Of a DNA stretch of 64,000 bases, positions 45,498-54,909 are shown one piece after another. The stretch is from contig JAQGOG010000001.1 of the NCBI GenBank assembly GCA_028293765.1, positions 21,522 through 85,521 on the forward strand, given 5' to 3'. The first letter of the stretch is position 1. Each line of letters starts with the position of its first letter. This DNA is from Gammaproteobacteria bacterium (GTDB lineage: Bacteria; Pseudomonadota; Gammaproteobacteria; Steroidobacterales; Steroidobacteraceae). The notes beneath the pieces were generated by a model, which searched no databases, was not told the origin of the DNA, and worked only from the letters and a program-made list of their open reading frames with translations. The translations under genes were made by a program, and so were the position numbers.

Positions 45498-47461
45498 TGT
45501 TCAAAGCTACGACCCTCACCGAGCTCATCGAGCGCAATCGCAACTTCCCGCGCAGCATCACGTATCTCGAAGGCGAGAACGATACGCGTGATGTTTCCTT
45601 TGGCGAACTGTATGAGCGCGCGCTCGGCATCCTGTTTCACCTGCAGCGGATCGGGGCGCGCCGCGGCGACAAGCTCATCCTGTTTCTCAGCAACAACGAG
45701 CAGTTCATAGACGTCTTCTGGGCCGCGATCCTGGGCGGCCTCATCCCTGTGCCCATTGCCCTCGGCATCAGCGACGAGCATCGCCACAAGCTCCTGCGGA
45801 TCGCCCGCAAGCTCGGCAAGCCGTTCATCTACACGGAACGCCGCTCTCTGGATCGCATCGGCACGCTCGCCGCACGGGTTGGGGAAACCGAAGTATTCGA
45901 TGGGCTGCGCTCGCGCGCCTTCCTGGTGGATGACCTCGATGACATCTCACGCCCGGGAAAGCCAATTCAGGCGAAGGCGCAAGACGTGGCGTTCATCCAG
46001 TTTTCCTCAGGCTCGACGAGCGAACCCAAAGGTGTCGTGCTCACCCACGGCAACCTCATTGCGAACCTGCGCGGCTCGACGCTGGCAGCCGGCTTTAGCG
46101 AGAGCGATGTCAGCCTTTCGTGGATGCCCCTGACGCATGACATGGGCCTCATCGGCTTCCACCTCATCATGTTCGCGAACCGTGTGCACACACACCTCAT
46201 GCCAACGGAGCTCTTCGTCCGTCGCCCGCTGCTGTGGCTTGCGTTCGCCTCCAAAGTCCGCGCCACCATCCTGTGCTCGCCGAATTTCGGCTACAAACAT
46301 TACCTCAAGGTGCTCGGCGACCGGCCCGTCGAGGGCCTCGATCTGTCTGCGGTCCGCCTCATCTTCAACGGCGCGGAGCCGATTTCCGTCGACCTTTGCG
46401 CCGAGTTCCTCACCCGGCTCGAGCCCGCCAGGCTCGCACGTAACTCGATGTATCCCGTCTACGGACTCGCGGAGGCTTCGCTGGCCGTTACCTTTCCGGA
46501 AGTCGGTGCTCCAATGCGCACCATCACCCTCCACCGCCATCGCATGAATGTCGGCAGCCCGGTGGAGCAGGTGGAGAAGACCGATAAGGACGGTGTCGTG
46601 CTCGTCTCCGAAGGCAAGGCCATTCCCTACTGCCAGGTGCGCATCACCGATGACGACGATAAGCCGTTACCCGAGGAGCGCATCGGTCACGTCCATATGA
46701 CGGGTGAGAACGTCACCGCCGGCTATTACGAGAATCCGCAAGCCAATGCTGCGGCATTCAGCGCGGATGGCTGGTTGCGCACGGGCGATCTCGGCCTGTT
46801 CCATGACGGCCAGGTATACATTTCCGGCCGCGCGAAAGAGATCATTTTCGTCAACGGCCAGAACTACTACCCGCACGATCTCGAAGCCATCGCGCAAAAC
46901 GCGCAGGGACTCGAGCTCGGCAAGGTAGTCGCCGCGGGCGTGCGGCCGCGCGACTCGCAGACGGAACAGCTGCTGGTCTTCGTTCTCCACCGGGGAGCGA
47001 TGGAGGAATTCCTGCCGGTTGCCACTCAGGTGGCGCGACTCATCAACGAGCAGACCGGCCTCGAAGTGACTGCTGTCGTCCCGGTGAAGCGCATTCCGAA
47101 GACGACGAGCGGCAAGATCCAGCGCCACCTGCTGGAGGAGAGCTACGCCGACGGTGAGTTCGACGCGGAGCTCGAGGAGCTCACCGCGCTGCGCACGGCG
47201 CAGCGCGGTCCGGAGTCCGGGTCGCTCACGGAGATCGAGGACAAGCTCAAGACCATCTGCGACACCGCCCTCCAGGGCAAGCGCTTGGGACTCAACGACA
47301 ATCTGTTCGAGGTGGGTGCCAGCTCCCTGAAGCTCATCGAGATCCACGAGCAGATCGACCGCGAATACCCCGGCCAGGTGGACCTGACGGAGCTGTTCGA
47401 CTTCCCGACGATCGGGGAGCTCGCGAAGCACCTGGAGAGCAAGCTCGCCGCCCAGGTCTGA
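45497..47461 (+). CDS. Fatty acyl-AMP ligase fused to an acyl carrier protein domain
   Basis: Activates a fatty acid as acyl-AMP and loads it on its own carrier domain. From ATG 45497 (654 residues) the adenylation domain has FSSGSTSEPKGV (about 169-180). FAAL-type marks are SWMPLTHDMGLIGF, CSPNFGYKHY, FNGAEPIS and GRAKEIIFVNGQNYYPHDLE. The C-terminal carrier domain (about 570-650) has FEVGASSLKLIEI, with Ser610 as the expected phosphopantetheine site; the usual GxDSL Asp is Ser609. The ORF track start at 45122 is P450 antiframe. It is translationally coupled to the P450 gene. No thioesterase, reductase or condensation gene follows. Confidence 0.92.
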   Translation: MFKATTLTELIERNRNFPRSITYLEGENDTRDVSFGELYERALGILFHLQRIGARRGDKLILFLSNNEQFIDVFWAAILGGLIPVPIALGISDEHRHKLLRIARKLGKPFIYTERRSLDRIGTLAARVGETEVFDGLRSRAFLVDDLDDISRPGKPIQAKAQDVAFIQFSSGSTSEPKGVVLTHGNLIANLRGSTLAAGFSESDVSLSWMPLTHDMGLIGFHLIMFANRVHTHLMPTELFVRRPLLWLAFASKVRATILCSPNFGYKHYLKVLGDRPVEGLDLSAVRLIFNGAEPISVDLCAEFLTRLEPARLARNSMYPVYGLAEASLAVTFPEVGAPMRTITLHRHRMNVGSPVEQVEKTDKDGVVLVSEGKAIPYCQVRITDDDDKPLPEERIGHVHMTGENVTAGYYENPQANAAAFSADGWLRTGDLGLFHDGQVYISGRAKEIIFVNGQNYYPHDLEAIAQNAQGLELGKVVAAGVRPRDSQTEQLLVFVLHRGAMEEFLPVATQVARLINEQTGLEVTAVVPVKRIPKTTSGKIQRHLLEESYADGEFDAELEELTALRTAQRGPESGSLTEIEDKLKTICDTALQGKRLGLNDNLFEVGASSLKLIEIHEQIDREYPGQVDLTELFDFPTIGELAKHLESKLAAQV

Positions 47462-47615
47462 GGATGCCCCCCGCCTTTTGGATGCCGCGCCAGCTCCGGA
47501 TTGACGGCTGCGCGGGCGCCCCTCGACACGGGGGCCCGCCCTCGCCCGGCCCATAGCACGGCAGGACGCCCCGCGGGTTCCCACAAAAGCCGGGAGTTCA
47601 GCTCAATGTTGCGGC

Positions 47616-47621
47616 TATAAT
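47616..47621 (+). promoter_or_regulatory. -10 box (TATAAT) of the Fur-family gene
   Basis: A perfect TATAAT ends 8 nt before the ATG at 47630. Transcription would then begin at or next to the start codon. No Shine-Dalgarno and no good -35 are visible. Confidence 0.5.
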
Positions 47622-47629
47622 CCTGAAAT

Positions 47630-48061
47630 ATGGACTCTCAGGCCCAGTTGTCTGACACGATTGCCTCGCAATGCGAACGTCGGCTGTCGGACTGCGGTAT
47701 CCGCCCGACCGGTCAGCGCGTGCGCATCGCGGTGCTATTGCTGTCCGCCCCGCAGCATCTGTCCGCGGAGCAGATCCTGGACAGTCTGCGAGCTGCCGGC
47801 GCGCGAGTCTCCAAGGCCACGGTCTACAACACGCTCAACCTCTTCGCCGAGCGTGGGCTCATCCGGCAGCTCTCAGTGGACGGCTCCCGCGCGTGGTTCG
47901 ACTCGAATGTCGATGCGCACTACCACTTCCACGACCTGACGAGCGGCGCACTCATCGACGTGCCCGTGCCCGACGTCGAGTTCAGCCGTCTCCCCCCGCC
48001 GCCGCCCGGCACCGAAGTGGCCGGCATCGACGTCGTCATCCGGCTGCGAAAAAAGGCCTGA
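47630..48061 (+). CDS. Fur-family regulator lacking the CxxC zinc site (Irr-like)
   Basis: A 143-residue winged-helix protein of the Fur superfamily. GIRPTGQRVRIAVLLL and the recognition helix VSKATVYNTLNLFAERGLIRQL (about 60-81) are clear. The metal site region DAHYHFHDLTSGALIDVPV keeps His97, His99 and His101, but lacks the CxxC that binds structural zinc in Fur, Zur and PerR. That pattern is known in Irr-type iron/haem regulators. A Pro-rich segment precedes the C-terminal RLRKK. It stands alone between the FAAL gene and tRNA-Thr. Its targets cannot be told from here. Confidence 0.85.
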   Translation: MDSQAQLSDTIASQCERRLSDCGIRPTGQRVRIAVLLLSAPQHLSAEQILDSLRAAGARVSKATVYNTLNLFAERGLIRQLSVDGSRAWFDSNVDAHYHFHDLTSGALIDVPVPDVEFSRLPPPPPGTEVAGIDVVIRLRKKA

Positions 48062-48199
48062 AGCGCGGCGGCGACGCCCGGCGCGGGCGCTGTCTCATTG
48101 GACCGGCCTGCCGCTGAATATCGGCGCGCGGACCTTCCGGCCAAGCCGGCTCCAACCGACCGCTCGCGAGCAGTTCTCGCCAAACCCGTGAACTGCGGG

Positions 48200-48228
48200 G
48201 TGACGGCACGAGACGTAATCTATAGAAT
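48200..48228 (+). promoter_or_regulatory. Promoter of tRNA-Thr
   Basis: GTGACG (48200-48205) and TAGAAT (48223-48228) are 17 bp apart. A GC-rich stretch follows, as is usual for stringently controlled stable-RNA promoters. The tRNA begins 50 nt downstream. Confidence 0.55.
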
Positions 48229-48278
48229 CGCCGCCCTCGCCAGGATGGCTCCGCGCAGGCGGGCCCGGGTAGAGAGGG

Positions 48279-48354
48279 GCCGACTTAGCTCAGTCGGTAG
48301 AGCGCCTGATTCGTAATCAGGAGGTCCGCGGTTCGATCCCGCGAGTCGGCACCA
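48279..48354 (+). tRNA. tRNA-Thr (anticodon CGT)
   Basis: A 76-nt cloverleaf with an acceptor stem GCCGACT/AGTCGGC. The D-arm is AGCTCAGTCGGTAGAGC, the anticodon stem-loop CCTGA-TTCGTAA-TCAGG, and the T-arm GCGGTTCGATCCCGC. The CCA end is encoded. Anticodon CGT reads ACG threonine codons. No sign of an integrated element at its 3' end. Confidence 0.97.
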
Positions 48355-48575
48355 GTAGCCCCTGAAGCACCGTTCGCCCGCCCCATTGCGGTGGCCGGAG
48401 GCAACAGCGAGCATTGCACCGCCCGCTCCTTTTCCGCCGGTCGCCCCGATTCAACCCTTCGGCGCGTTCGCTGCAACATTCCATTAACGGATGTTTAAAC
48501 TTTCTGCACGGTCGCTGCTTCTAAGGTGGCGGCATCGCTGCAAAGTCTTTCCGGCCCGACTTTAAAGGAATTCCA

Positions 48576-49853
48576 GTGGGCGCTAATCCAGAACATAAAA
48601 TCGATCATCCTGCGGGGAGTGGGGAGCCTATCGCGTGGATCGGCCGCGATCATGCGCCCTTCGTAGCCACTCCGACCGCGCCATCTCCGGGAGCCACGGA
48701 CACCGCGGAATCACGGACACGCCTGAAATGGATGCTCGGCGCGGCGGCCATCGTTCTGGCACTGGGCGTCGTGGCAGCTGTCTGGATGAACCGCGCGTCC
48801 ACCCCCAAGCCCATGACGGCGCTGGCAAACGAGCAATCCATCCCGCTGATCAGCGTCATCTCACCCGGCGTAACCCCGGTCACCTCGACGGTGACCTTTA
48901 CCGGCGCCATATCGGCCCGCTACGACATGCCTATTGGCATCGATGGCGACGCCGGGCGCATCGTCGCCATCTACGTGGAAGCCGGCGACCACGTCAAACG
49001 CGGTCAACTGCTGGCGAAACTCGATGAGTCGGTGTTGGTCCCGCAGGTCAACCGCCTGGCCGCCTCCTTGGAGCAGGCGCGCGCGCAGGCAGCGCTGTCG
49101 GCCGCCGAGTACCGGCGCGCGAAGGCAGTGGAAGCCGCCGGCGCGTTGTCAGCAGAGGACATCGAAAAGCGCCGCGCGACATCGGTGACGGACGACGCCG
49201 CGGTCAAAGTAGTCGCGGCTCAACTCGCCGAGGCTGAAGCGCGGTTGAACCGCACTCGGGTCGTCGCGCCTGTAGACGGCACCGTGCTCACGCGCAAAGC
49301 CGAAGTCGGCCAGATCGCGAGCGCGGGAAGCGAAGCCCTCTTCCGCGTAGCCAGTGGCGGCGAAGTCGAAATGCGCGGGCAGATCGCCGAGCAGGACCTG
49401 GCGGCGCTGAAGTTGAATCAACCTGCGTCGATCTACCTCACAGGACTCGCGCAGCCGTTCGAGGGCCGCGTGCGTCTCCTCGGCGCCGTAATCGATCCGC
49501 TGACCCGACTCGGCGAGATCCGCATTGCGCTCAAGCCTGATCCCGCTCTGCGCCCCGGAGCTTTCGCACGCGGCGCGGTGACCGTCGACAAGGCGGAACG
49601 CCCGGTGCTGCCGCAAACGGCGGTAATGTCGGATAGCAAGGGCGCCTACGTGTACATCGTCAATGACAAGAGTCATGTTGAGCGCCGGGCAATACGCGTG
49701 GGCGGCTCGATCGCCGCCGGCGTGATCGTGGCGGAGGGCCTGACTGGAACGGAGCGCGTAGTCACGACGGCGGGAGGCTTTCTCCGCGAAGGCGAACCCG
49801 TGACGGTGGTGGCACCTGTCGCGGCGCCCGCCGTAAAGGCCGCGCAATCATGA
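48576..49853 (+). CDS. RND efflux periplasmic adaptor (membrane fusion protein)
   Basis: Links an RND pump to an outer-membrane channel. Starts at GTG 48576 with AAAGGA about 6 nt before. The 425 residues begin with a 50-residue Pro/Ser/Thr-rich cytosolic part, then one membrane helix (MLGAAAIVLALGVVAAVWM, about 53-71) rather than a lipobox. The lipoyl/barrel-sandwich halves (GDAGRIVAIYVEAGDHVKRGQLLAKLD and VVAPVDGTVLTRKAEVGQIASAG) flank a coiled coil (AASLEQARAQAALSAAEYRRAKAVE). The permease gene overlaps its stop by 4 nt. No outer-membrane channel gene is nearby. Confidence 0.93.
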   Translation: MGANPEHKIDHPAGSGEPIAWIGRDHAPFVATPTAPSPGATDTAESRTRLKWMLGAAAIVLALGVVAAVWMNRASTPKPMTALANEQSIPLISVISPGVTPVTSTVTFTGAISARYDMPIGIDGDAGRIVAIYVEAGDHVKRGQLLAKLDESVLVPQVNRLAASLEQARAQAALSAAEYRRAKAVEAAGALSAEDIEKRRATSVTDDAAVKVVAAQLAEAEARLNRTRVVAPVDGTVLTRKAEVGQIASAGSEALFRVASGGEVEMRGQIAEQDLAALKLNQPASIYLTGLAQPFEGRVRLLGAVIDPLTRLGEIRIALKPDPALRPGAFARGAVTVDKAERPVLPQTAVMSDSKGAYVYIVNDKSHVERRAIRVGGSIAAGVIVAEGLTGTERVVTTAGGFLREGEPVTVVAPVAAPAVKAAQS

Positions 49854-52800
49854 AAAACATGTCCGCCTGGGCGATCCGGCATCCGGTATCCCCCGTCGTA
49901 CTGTTCGTAGTGCTGTTATTCATGGGCGTCGTGGCGTTCGTACGCTTGCCCATCACGCTCAACCCGGACATCGCCTTCCCGCTCGTCCTGGTGCAGGTCT
50001 CGCAACCCGGCGCGGCTCCCCAGGAGATCGAAACGCAGATCGTCCAGAAGATCGAAGGCGCGGTCGCAGGCATCGGCAACATCCACACCATCAACTCCGT
50101 CTCGCTCGAGAGCCAGGGCAGGACCTTCATCGAATTCCAGATCGGCACGCCGATCGACCGTGCGGTGGCGGATGTGCGGGACGCTGTCGCCAAGATACGC
50201 GTCAGTCTGCCCGAAGGGATACAAGAACCAGTGGTGCAGCGTGTCGACGTCGACGGCGGCGCCATCGTGTACTACGCCCTCAGCACCACTACGGTGTCTG
50301 AACAGGAACTTTCCTGGTTCGTCGATAACACCGTCACGAAACGCTTGCTATCGGTCCCCGGAGTCGCGCAAGTCTCGCGCGGGGGCGGCGTGAATCGCGA
50401 GATCCGCGTCGAGCTCGATCCCGCCCGCATGCAGGCACTTGGCATCACCGCGGTCCAGGTCAACCAACAGCTGCGGCAGCTCAACCTCGACTCGCCCGGC
50501 GGCCGTGCGCAGGTCGGTGGCGGCGAACAGGCGATCCGGGTTCTCGGTGGTGCCCACACAGCGCTGCAACTCGGCGACACGCAGATCATGCTGCCTGGCG
50601 GTCGATTCGCGCGCTTGAGCGACATCGCGAACGTCCGCGACAGTGTTGGGGAAATCCGCTCCATCTCGCGGCTCAACGGTCGTCAGGCAACCACGTTCGG
50701 TGTGTTCAAGGCGAAAGGCTTCTCGGATGTCTCCGTACTCGATGCCGTGCGACAGGAACTCGGCAAAATCGCGGCAGACAACCCGCAAGTCAAGGTCAAG
50801 CAGGTCTTCACTACGGTTGATTTCACGAAGGAAACCTACCGCTCCGCGATGAGCGCCTTCATCGAGGGCTCGATTCTCGCGGTATTGGTTGTCTGGTTTT
50901 TCCTGCGCGACATGCGGGCCACACTGATCTCGGCGCTCGCGATTCCGCTGTCCGCGATTCCGACTTTCGCGTTCATGCAATGGATGGACTTCTCTCTTAA
51001 TTCGATCAGCCTGCTCGCGCTGTCGCTCGTCGCGGGTGTGCTCGTGGACGACGCCATCGTCGAAATCGAGAATATCGTGCGCCACATGCGCATGGGGAAG
51101 AGCGGCTTCCAGGCGTCCCTCGACGCCGCCGACCAGATCGGCCTCGCCGTAGTCGCCACCTCGTGCACCATCATCGCTGTGTTTCTGCCCGTCAGCTTCA
51201 TGGGCGGGATCACGGGACAGTATTTCAAGCAGTTCGGCCTGACAGTGGCGGCGGCGGTGTTTTTCTCACTGCTGGTTGCGCGCCTCATAACTCCCGTCAT
51301 CGCGGCTTACACCCTGAGGTCGGAAAAGCTCGCCGTCCACTCCGACGGACCGGTGATGGCCTGGTATCTCAGGGCGCTGCGTTGGTCCGTGCACCACCGC
51401 TGGAAGACCCTGGCCGCGGCCACCGTGTTTTTCGGGCTCTCCATTTGGGGGCTGATCCTCATTCCGAAGTCCTTCGTGCCGGAATCGGATTTCAGCAGCT
51501 CGGACCTGCGAGTGGAGTTGCCGCCCGGCGTACGGCTCGAGGAGACCGCCGCCGCGTCCGCCGCCGCCTATCGCATCGTCGCGGCGCAGCCCGAAGTCAC
51601 CGATGTAGTCGAATCCGTCGGCGCGGACGACTTCGGCGAGATACGCAGCGCCGAGCTCTACATCTCTCTCGTGCAGCCCAACCAGCGCCACCTGACGCAA
51701 AAGCAATGGGAAGAGCGCACTCTCAAGGCGCTCAAGGCGATTCCCGACGCCAGAATCAACTTCCAGAAGCAGTCCGGCTCCAACGGGCGCGACATCGTCA
51801 TCTACATCACCGGTGACGAATCCGCGCTCGTGCAAAGCAGCGCTGAAAACGTGGTCGCGGAGATGCGCGCCTTGCCGATGCTGCGGGAGGCTCGCATCAA
51901 CGGCGACATGCAGCGCCCCGAGATCGTCATCCACCCGCGCCTCGATCTGGCAGCACAACTGGGCGTGACGGTAGCCAGCATCAGCCAGACGATCCGGATC
52001 GCGACCTTGGGCGATCTCGATGAGAACAGCGCCAAGTTCTCGCTCTCAGATCGGCAGGTGCCGATCCGTGTGAGCCTCATCGAAGCGACACGCCGCGACC
52101 TCAGTACCTTGGAAAACCTTCCGGTACCTACCGCCGCGGGCGGCACGGTGCCGTTGAAGTCGGTGGCCGATATCACCTTCGGAGAGGGCCCCACGAGGGT
52201 GCGTCGCTACAACCAGAGCCGCCGCGTTGCCATAGAAGCCGATCTGAATGGCGTCGAGCTCGGCACCGCCATGAACGCCATCTACGCCCTGCCCGCGCTC
52301 AAACACCTGCCGCAGGGGGTCCGCCTCGTCGAGACCGGCGATGCGCAGGTCATGAAGGAACTCTTTACGAATTTCAGCATTGCAATGACCACAGGAGTCC
52401 TCATGGTCTTCGCGGTGCTTGTGCTGCTGTTTGCAAGGGTGCTGCAACCCATTACCATTCTGTCCTCGCTGCCGCTGTCGCTGGGTGGAGCGGTATTGGC
52501 CCTGGCACTCACGCGTCACTCAGTCTCACTCGGAGTCATGATCGGCTTTCTCATGCTGATGGGCATCGTCGCTAAAAACTCCATTCTCCTCGTCGACTTC
52601 GCCATCGAAGAGATGCGCGCGGGTAAAGATCGCCTCACGGCCATCCTCGAAGCGGGTCACAAGCGCGCGCGGCCCATCGTCATGACGACGGTCGCGATGG
52701 TCGCGGGCATGCTGCCTGTGGCGGTCGGGCTCGGTGGGGACGAGGCATTCCGGGGGCCCATGTCGATCGCCGTCATCGGAGGCCTCATCACGTCCACCGG

Positions 52801-52939
52801 ACTCACGCTCGTCGTCGTGCCGGCGGCCTTTACGCTCATCGATGACGTCGAGCGCTGGCTCGGGCCCAAGTTCGGACGTGTTCTCGTCGCGCAGCCCCCG
52901 GCGGCTCCCGCGCCCTCGCAACCTCATCCGGCTGCGTAA
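49850..52939 (+). CDS. RND efflux permease (HAE1-like)
   Basis: A 1029-residue proton-driven inner-membrane transporter. The N-terminal helix and AFVRLPITLNPDIAFPLVLVQVSQPGAAPQEIETQIVQKIEGAV are followed by porter domains. GVLVDDAIVEIENIVRHM carries the Asp pair of the proton relay in TM4. The second half starts near 520 (HHRWKTLAAATVFFGLS) and has MGIVAKNSILLVDFAIEEMRAG with the TM10 Lys. Features and the pairing with the adaptor fit drug-type (HAE1) rather than metal-type pumps. Substrate unknown. An LpxL-type gene starts 3 nt after. Confidence 0.94.
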   Translation: MKNMSAWAIRHPVSPVVLFVVLLFMGVVAFVRLPITLNPDIAFPLVLVQVSQPGAAPQEIETQIVQKIEGAVAGIGNIHTINSVSLESQGRTFIEFQIGTPIDRAVADVRDAVAKIRVSLPEGIQEPVVQRVDVDGGAIVYYALSTTTVSEQELSWFVDNTVTKRLLSVPGVAQVSRGGGVNREIRVELDPARMQALGITAVQVNQQLRQLNLDSPGGRAQVGGGEQAIRVLGGAHTALQLGDTQIMLPGGRFARLSDIANVRDSVGEIRSISRLNGRQATTFGVFKAKGFSDVSVLDAVRQELGKIAADNPQVKVKQVFTTVDFTKETYRSAMSAFIEGSILAVLVVWFFLRDMRATLISALAIPLSAIPTFAFMQWMDFSLNSISLLALSLVAGVLVDDAIVEIENIVRHMRMGKSGFQASLDAADQIGLAVVATSCTIIAVFLPVSFMGGITGQYFKQFGLTVAAAVFFSLLVARLITPVIAAYTLRSEKLAVHSDGPVMAWYLRALRWSVHHRWKTLAAATVFFGLSIWGLILIPKSFVPESDFSSSDLRVELPPGVRLEETAAASAAAYRIVAAQPEVTDVVESVGADDFGEIRSAELYISLVQPNQRHLTQKQWEERTLKALKAIPDARINFQKQSGSNGRDIVIYITGDESALVQSSAENVVAEMRALPMLREARINGDMQRPEIVIHPRLDLAAQLGVTVASISQTIRIATLGDLDENSAKFSLSDRQVPIRVSLIEATRRDLSTLENLPVPTAAGGTVPLKSVADITFGEGPTRVRRYNQSRRVAIEADLNGVELGTAMNAIYALPALKHLPQGVRLVETGDAQVMKELFTNFSIAMTTGVLMVFAVLVLLFARVLQPITILSSLPLSLGGAVLALALTRHSVSLGVMIGFLMLMGIVAKNSILLVDFAIEEMRAGKDRLTAILEAGHKRARPIVMTTVAMVAGMLPVAVGLGGDEAFRGPMSIAVIGGLITSTGLTLVVVPAAFTLIDDVERWLGPKFGRVLVAQPPAAPAPSQPHPAA

Positions 52940-52942
52940 GGA

Positions 52943-53872
52943 ATGTTGAGAGAGGTTTCGTCCGACAACGACAGCGGTCCCTCAAAAGCAGCAACCACGG
53001 CGCACGGACGATCCGCATGGTGGGTGCGGCTGTTATCCCGGCTGCCCATGAGATTGCTGAACCGCGTTGCTGACCTGTTGGGCTGGCTCGCATTCCGCGT
53101 GTTCCCCTATCGGGAGCACATCGTGCGCGAGAACCTGACGAAGGCCTTTCCCGACTTCGACGAGACCCGGCTGCGCAACGTGATGCGCGCCTACTACGAC
53201 GGCTTCGCGCAGATGTTCGTGGAACTTCTCAAGGGCGCGACCATGCCGCCCGAGGAGATCGTCAGGCGAGTCCGGATCGTCAACCTCGAGAAGCCGCGCG
53301 AGTACCTGTCACAGGGGCAATCGGTGCTGCTCGTTGCGGCACATCAGTGCAATTGGGAGTGGATGTTGCTCGGCTTGTCGCTCGAGCTCGACTTTCCGCT
53401 GGATGCCGCCTACAAGCCGCTCGTCGACAGTTGGGCGGAGCGGGAGATGAAGCTGCTGCGCAGCCGTTTTGGCTGCCGCCTCGTGCCTGCAAAGGACCTG
53501 CTGCCCGACATCATCAAACGCCGCAAGGTCGTACGAGCGATTGCCATGGTAGCGGACCAGGAGCCGACCACGAGCGAGCACAAGCACTGGACGCGCTTCC
53601 TGAATCGCGACACGGCCTTCTACATGGGCCCGGAAGAGATCGCGCGCGTCACGCACTTCCCCGTGTTCTTCATCGAAATGCGCCGCACGGGCCGCGGCTT
53701 CTACGAGATGGAATTCAGGCCGATGACCGTTCCCCGGGAACCGCTCAAACCGGGCGAGCTCACGGAGCGCTACGCCCGCCTCGTGGAAGAGCAGATCCGC
53801 GCCGCGCCAGCCGACTGGCCCTGGTCGCACAAGCGCTGGAAACTCAAGAAGTCGGTGTACAACAAGCGCTGA
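52943..53872 (+). CDS. Lipid A biosynthesis acyltransferase (LpxL/HtrB family)
   Basis: Adds a secondary acyl chain to lipid A, at the inner membrane. The 309 residues begin with a short Ser/Asp-rich part and an amphipathic helix region (WWVRLLSRLPMRLLNRVADLLGWLAFRVF). Then RENLTKAFPDFDETRLRNVMRAYY and the catalytic HX4E motif (AAHQCNWEWM) follow. DQEPTTSEHKHWTRFLNRDTAFYMGPEEIARVTHFPVFF is typical for the family. It ends WPWSHKRWKLKK. It lies 3 nt after the RND permease gene, so it belongs to that operon. LpxL and LpxM type cannot be separated here. Confidence 0.9.
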   Translation: MLREVSSDNDSGPSKAATTAHGRSAWWVRLLSRLPMRLLNRVADLLGWLAFRVFPYREHIVRENLTKAFPDFDETRLRNVMRAYYDGFAQMFVELLKGATMPPEEIVRRVRIVNLEKPREYLSQGQSVLLVAAHQCNWEWMLLGLSLELDFPLDAAYKPLVDSWAEREMKLLRSRFGCRLVPAKDLLPDIIKRRKVVRAIAMVADQEPTTSEHKHWTRFLNRDTAFYMGPEEIARVTHFPVFFIEMRRTGRGFYEMEFRPMTVPREPLKPGELTERYARLVEEQIRAAPADWPWSHKRWKLKKSVYNKR

Positions 53873-53940
53873 AGACGTTTGCAGGCTGGGCGCTTCCTGT
53901 CCTCTGACGCTTCAGCCCTGGTCGGCCGAGAAACCAACCC

Positions 53941-54909
53941 CTACTGTTTCTCGACCCCGTTCTCGACCGCTCCCGGGCGGCGCAGCTCGCGCGGCAACGC
54001 GAAATACACCCGCTCCTCGCGGCCGGACACTTCATTCGGGACCTTGCCACCCCAGGTTTGCAGACGCTGGACCACCTGCTGCACGAGCAGCTCGGGCGCA
54101 GACGCACCTGCGGTGACCCCAACGGCGTTCTTGCCGTCGAACCACTCGCGCTTCAAATCGTCCGGTCCGTCCACCAGATACCCGGCCACTCCGTTTCGAT
54201 CTGCCTGCTCGCGCAGACGATTGGAGTTGGAGCTGCTGCGTGAACCGACTACGAGCAGGACATCGCACTTCTCCAGGAGCTTCTTCACGGCGTCCTGGCG
54301 ATTCTGCGTGGCATAGCAGATGTCTTCCTTACGCGGCGTGGCCAGCGCAGGAAATCGCTGCCGGAGTGCCGCAACGATCTCGGCCGTGTCATCCACGGAC
54401 AACGTGGTCTGCGTCACGAACGCAAGATTCTCGGAATCGCGCACAGTCAGAGTGCCGACGTCCGCGACGCTTTCGATGAGATGCATGGTTCCACCGAAGG
54501 ACGTATCGAAGCGCCCGGTGGTTCCTTCGACTTCCGGGTGCCCGGCGTGCCCGATGAGGATCACGTCCCGCCCTTCGCGGGCGTAGCGCTGCACTTCCAT
54601 GTGGACCTTGGTCACGAGCGGACACGTGGCATCGAACACCGTCAGGCCACGAGTCTTCGCTTCGTTTTCCAAAGCGCTCGACACACCGTGAGCCGAGAAG
54701 ATGACCGTCCCGTTGGCCGGCACTTCATCCAGCTCCTCTACGAAAATCGCGCCGAGCGCACGCAAGCGCTCCACGACATGCCGGTTGTGAACGATCTCGT
54801 GGCGCACATAGATCGGCGCCCCGAAGAGCTCGATCGCACGCTCGACGATGTCGATGGCGCGATCGACGCCGGCACAAAAGCCACGGGGATTGGCAAGAAA
54901 GACTTCCAT
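53941..54909 (-). CDS. ispH: 4-hydroxy-3-methylbut-2-enyl diphosphate reductase
   Basis: Last step of the MEP isoprenoid pathway; a 3Fe-4S/4Fe-4S enzyme that makes IPP and DMAPP. The 322 residues have the three cluster cysteines: Cys12 ([11 protein letters not shown]), that in [12 protein letters not shown] and that in [23 protein letters not shown] holds the conserved His/Glu. [15 protein letters not shown] and [16 protein letters not shown] are substrate-binding loops. The start abuts the lspA stop. ispB in the same window uses the products. Confidence 0.97.
   Translation of the reverse strand: MEVFLANPRGFCAGVDRAIDIVERAIELFGAPIYVRHEIVHNRHVVERLRALGAIFVEELDEVPANGTVIFSAHGVSSALENEAKTRGLTVFDATCPLVTKVHMEVQRYAREGRDVILIGHAGHPEVEGTTGRFDTSFGGTMHLIESVADVGTLTVRDSENLAFVTQTTLSVDDTAEIVAALRQRFPALATPRKEDICYATQNRQDAVKKLLEKCDVLLVVGSRSSSNSNRLREQADRNGVAGYLVDGPDDLKREWFDGKNAVGVTAGASAPELLVQQVVQRLQTWGGKVPNEVSGREERVYFALPRELRRPGAVENGVEKQ

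Noticed and set aside
48355-48575. Possible integration site 3' of tRNA-Thr
   Set aside because: No integrase, no direct repeat of the tRNA 3' end and no change in gene style on either side.
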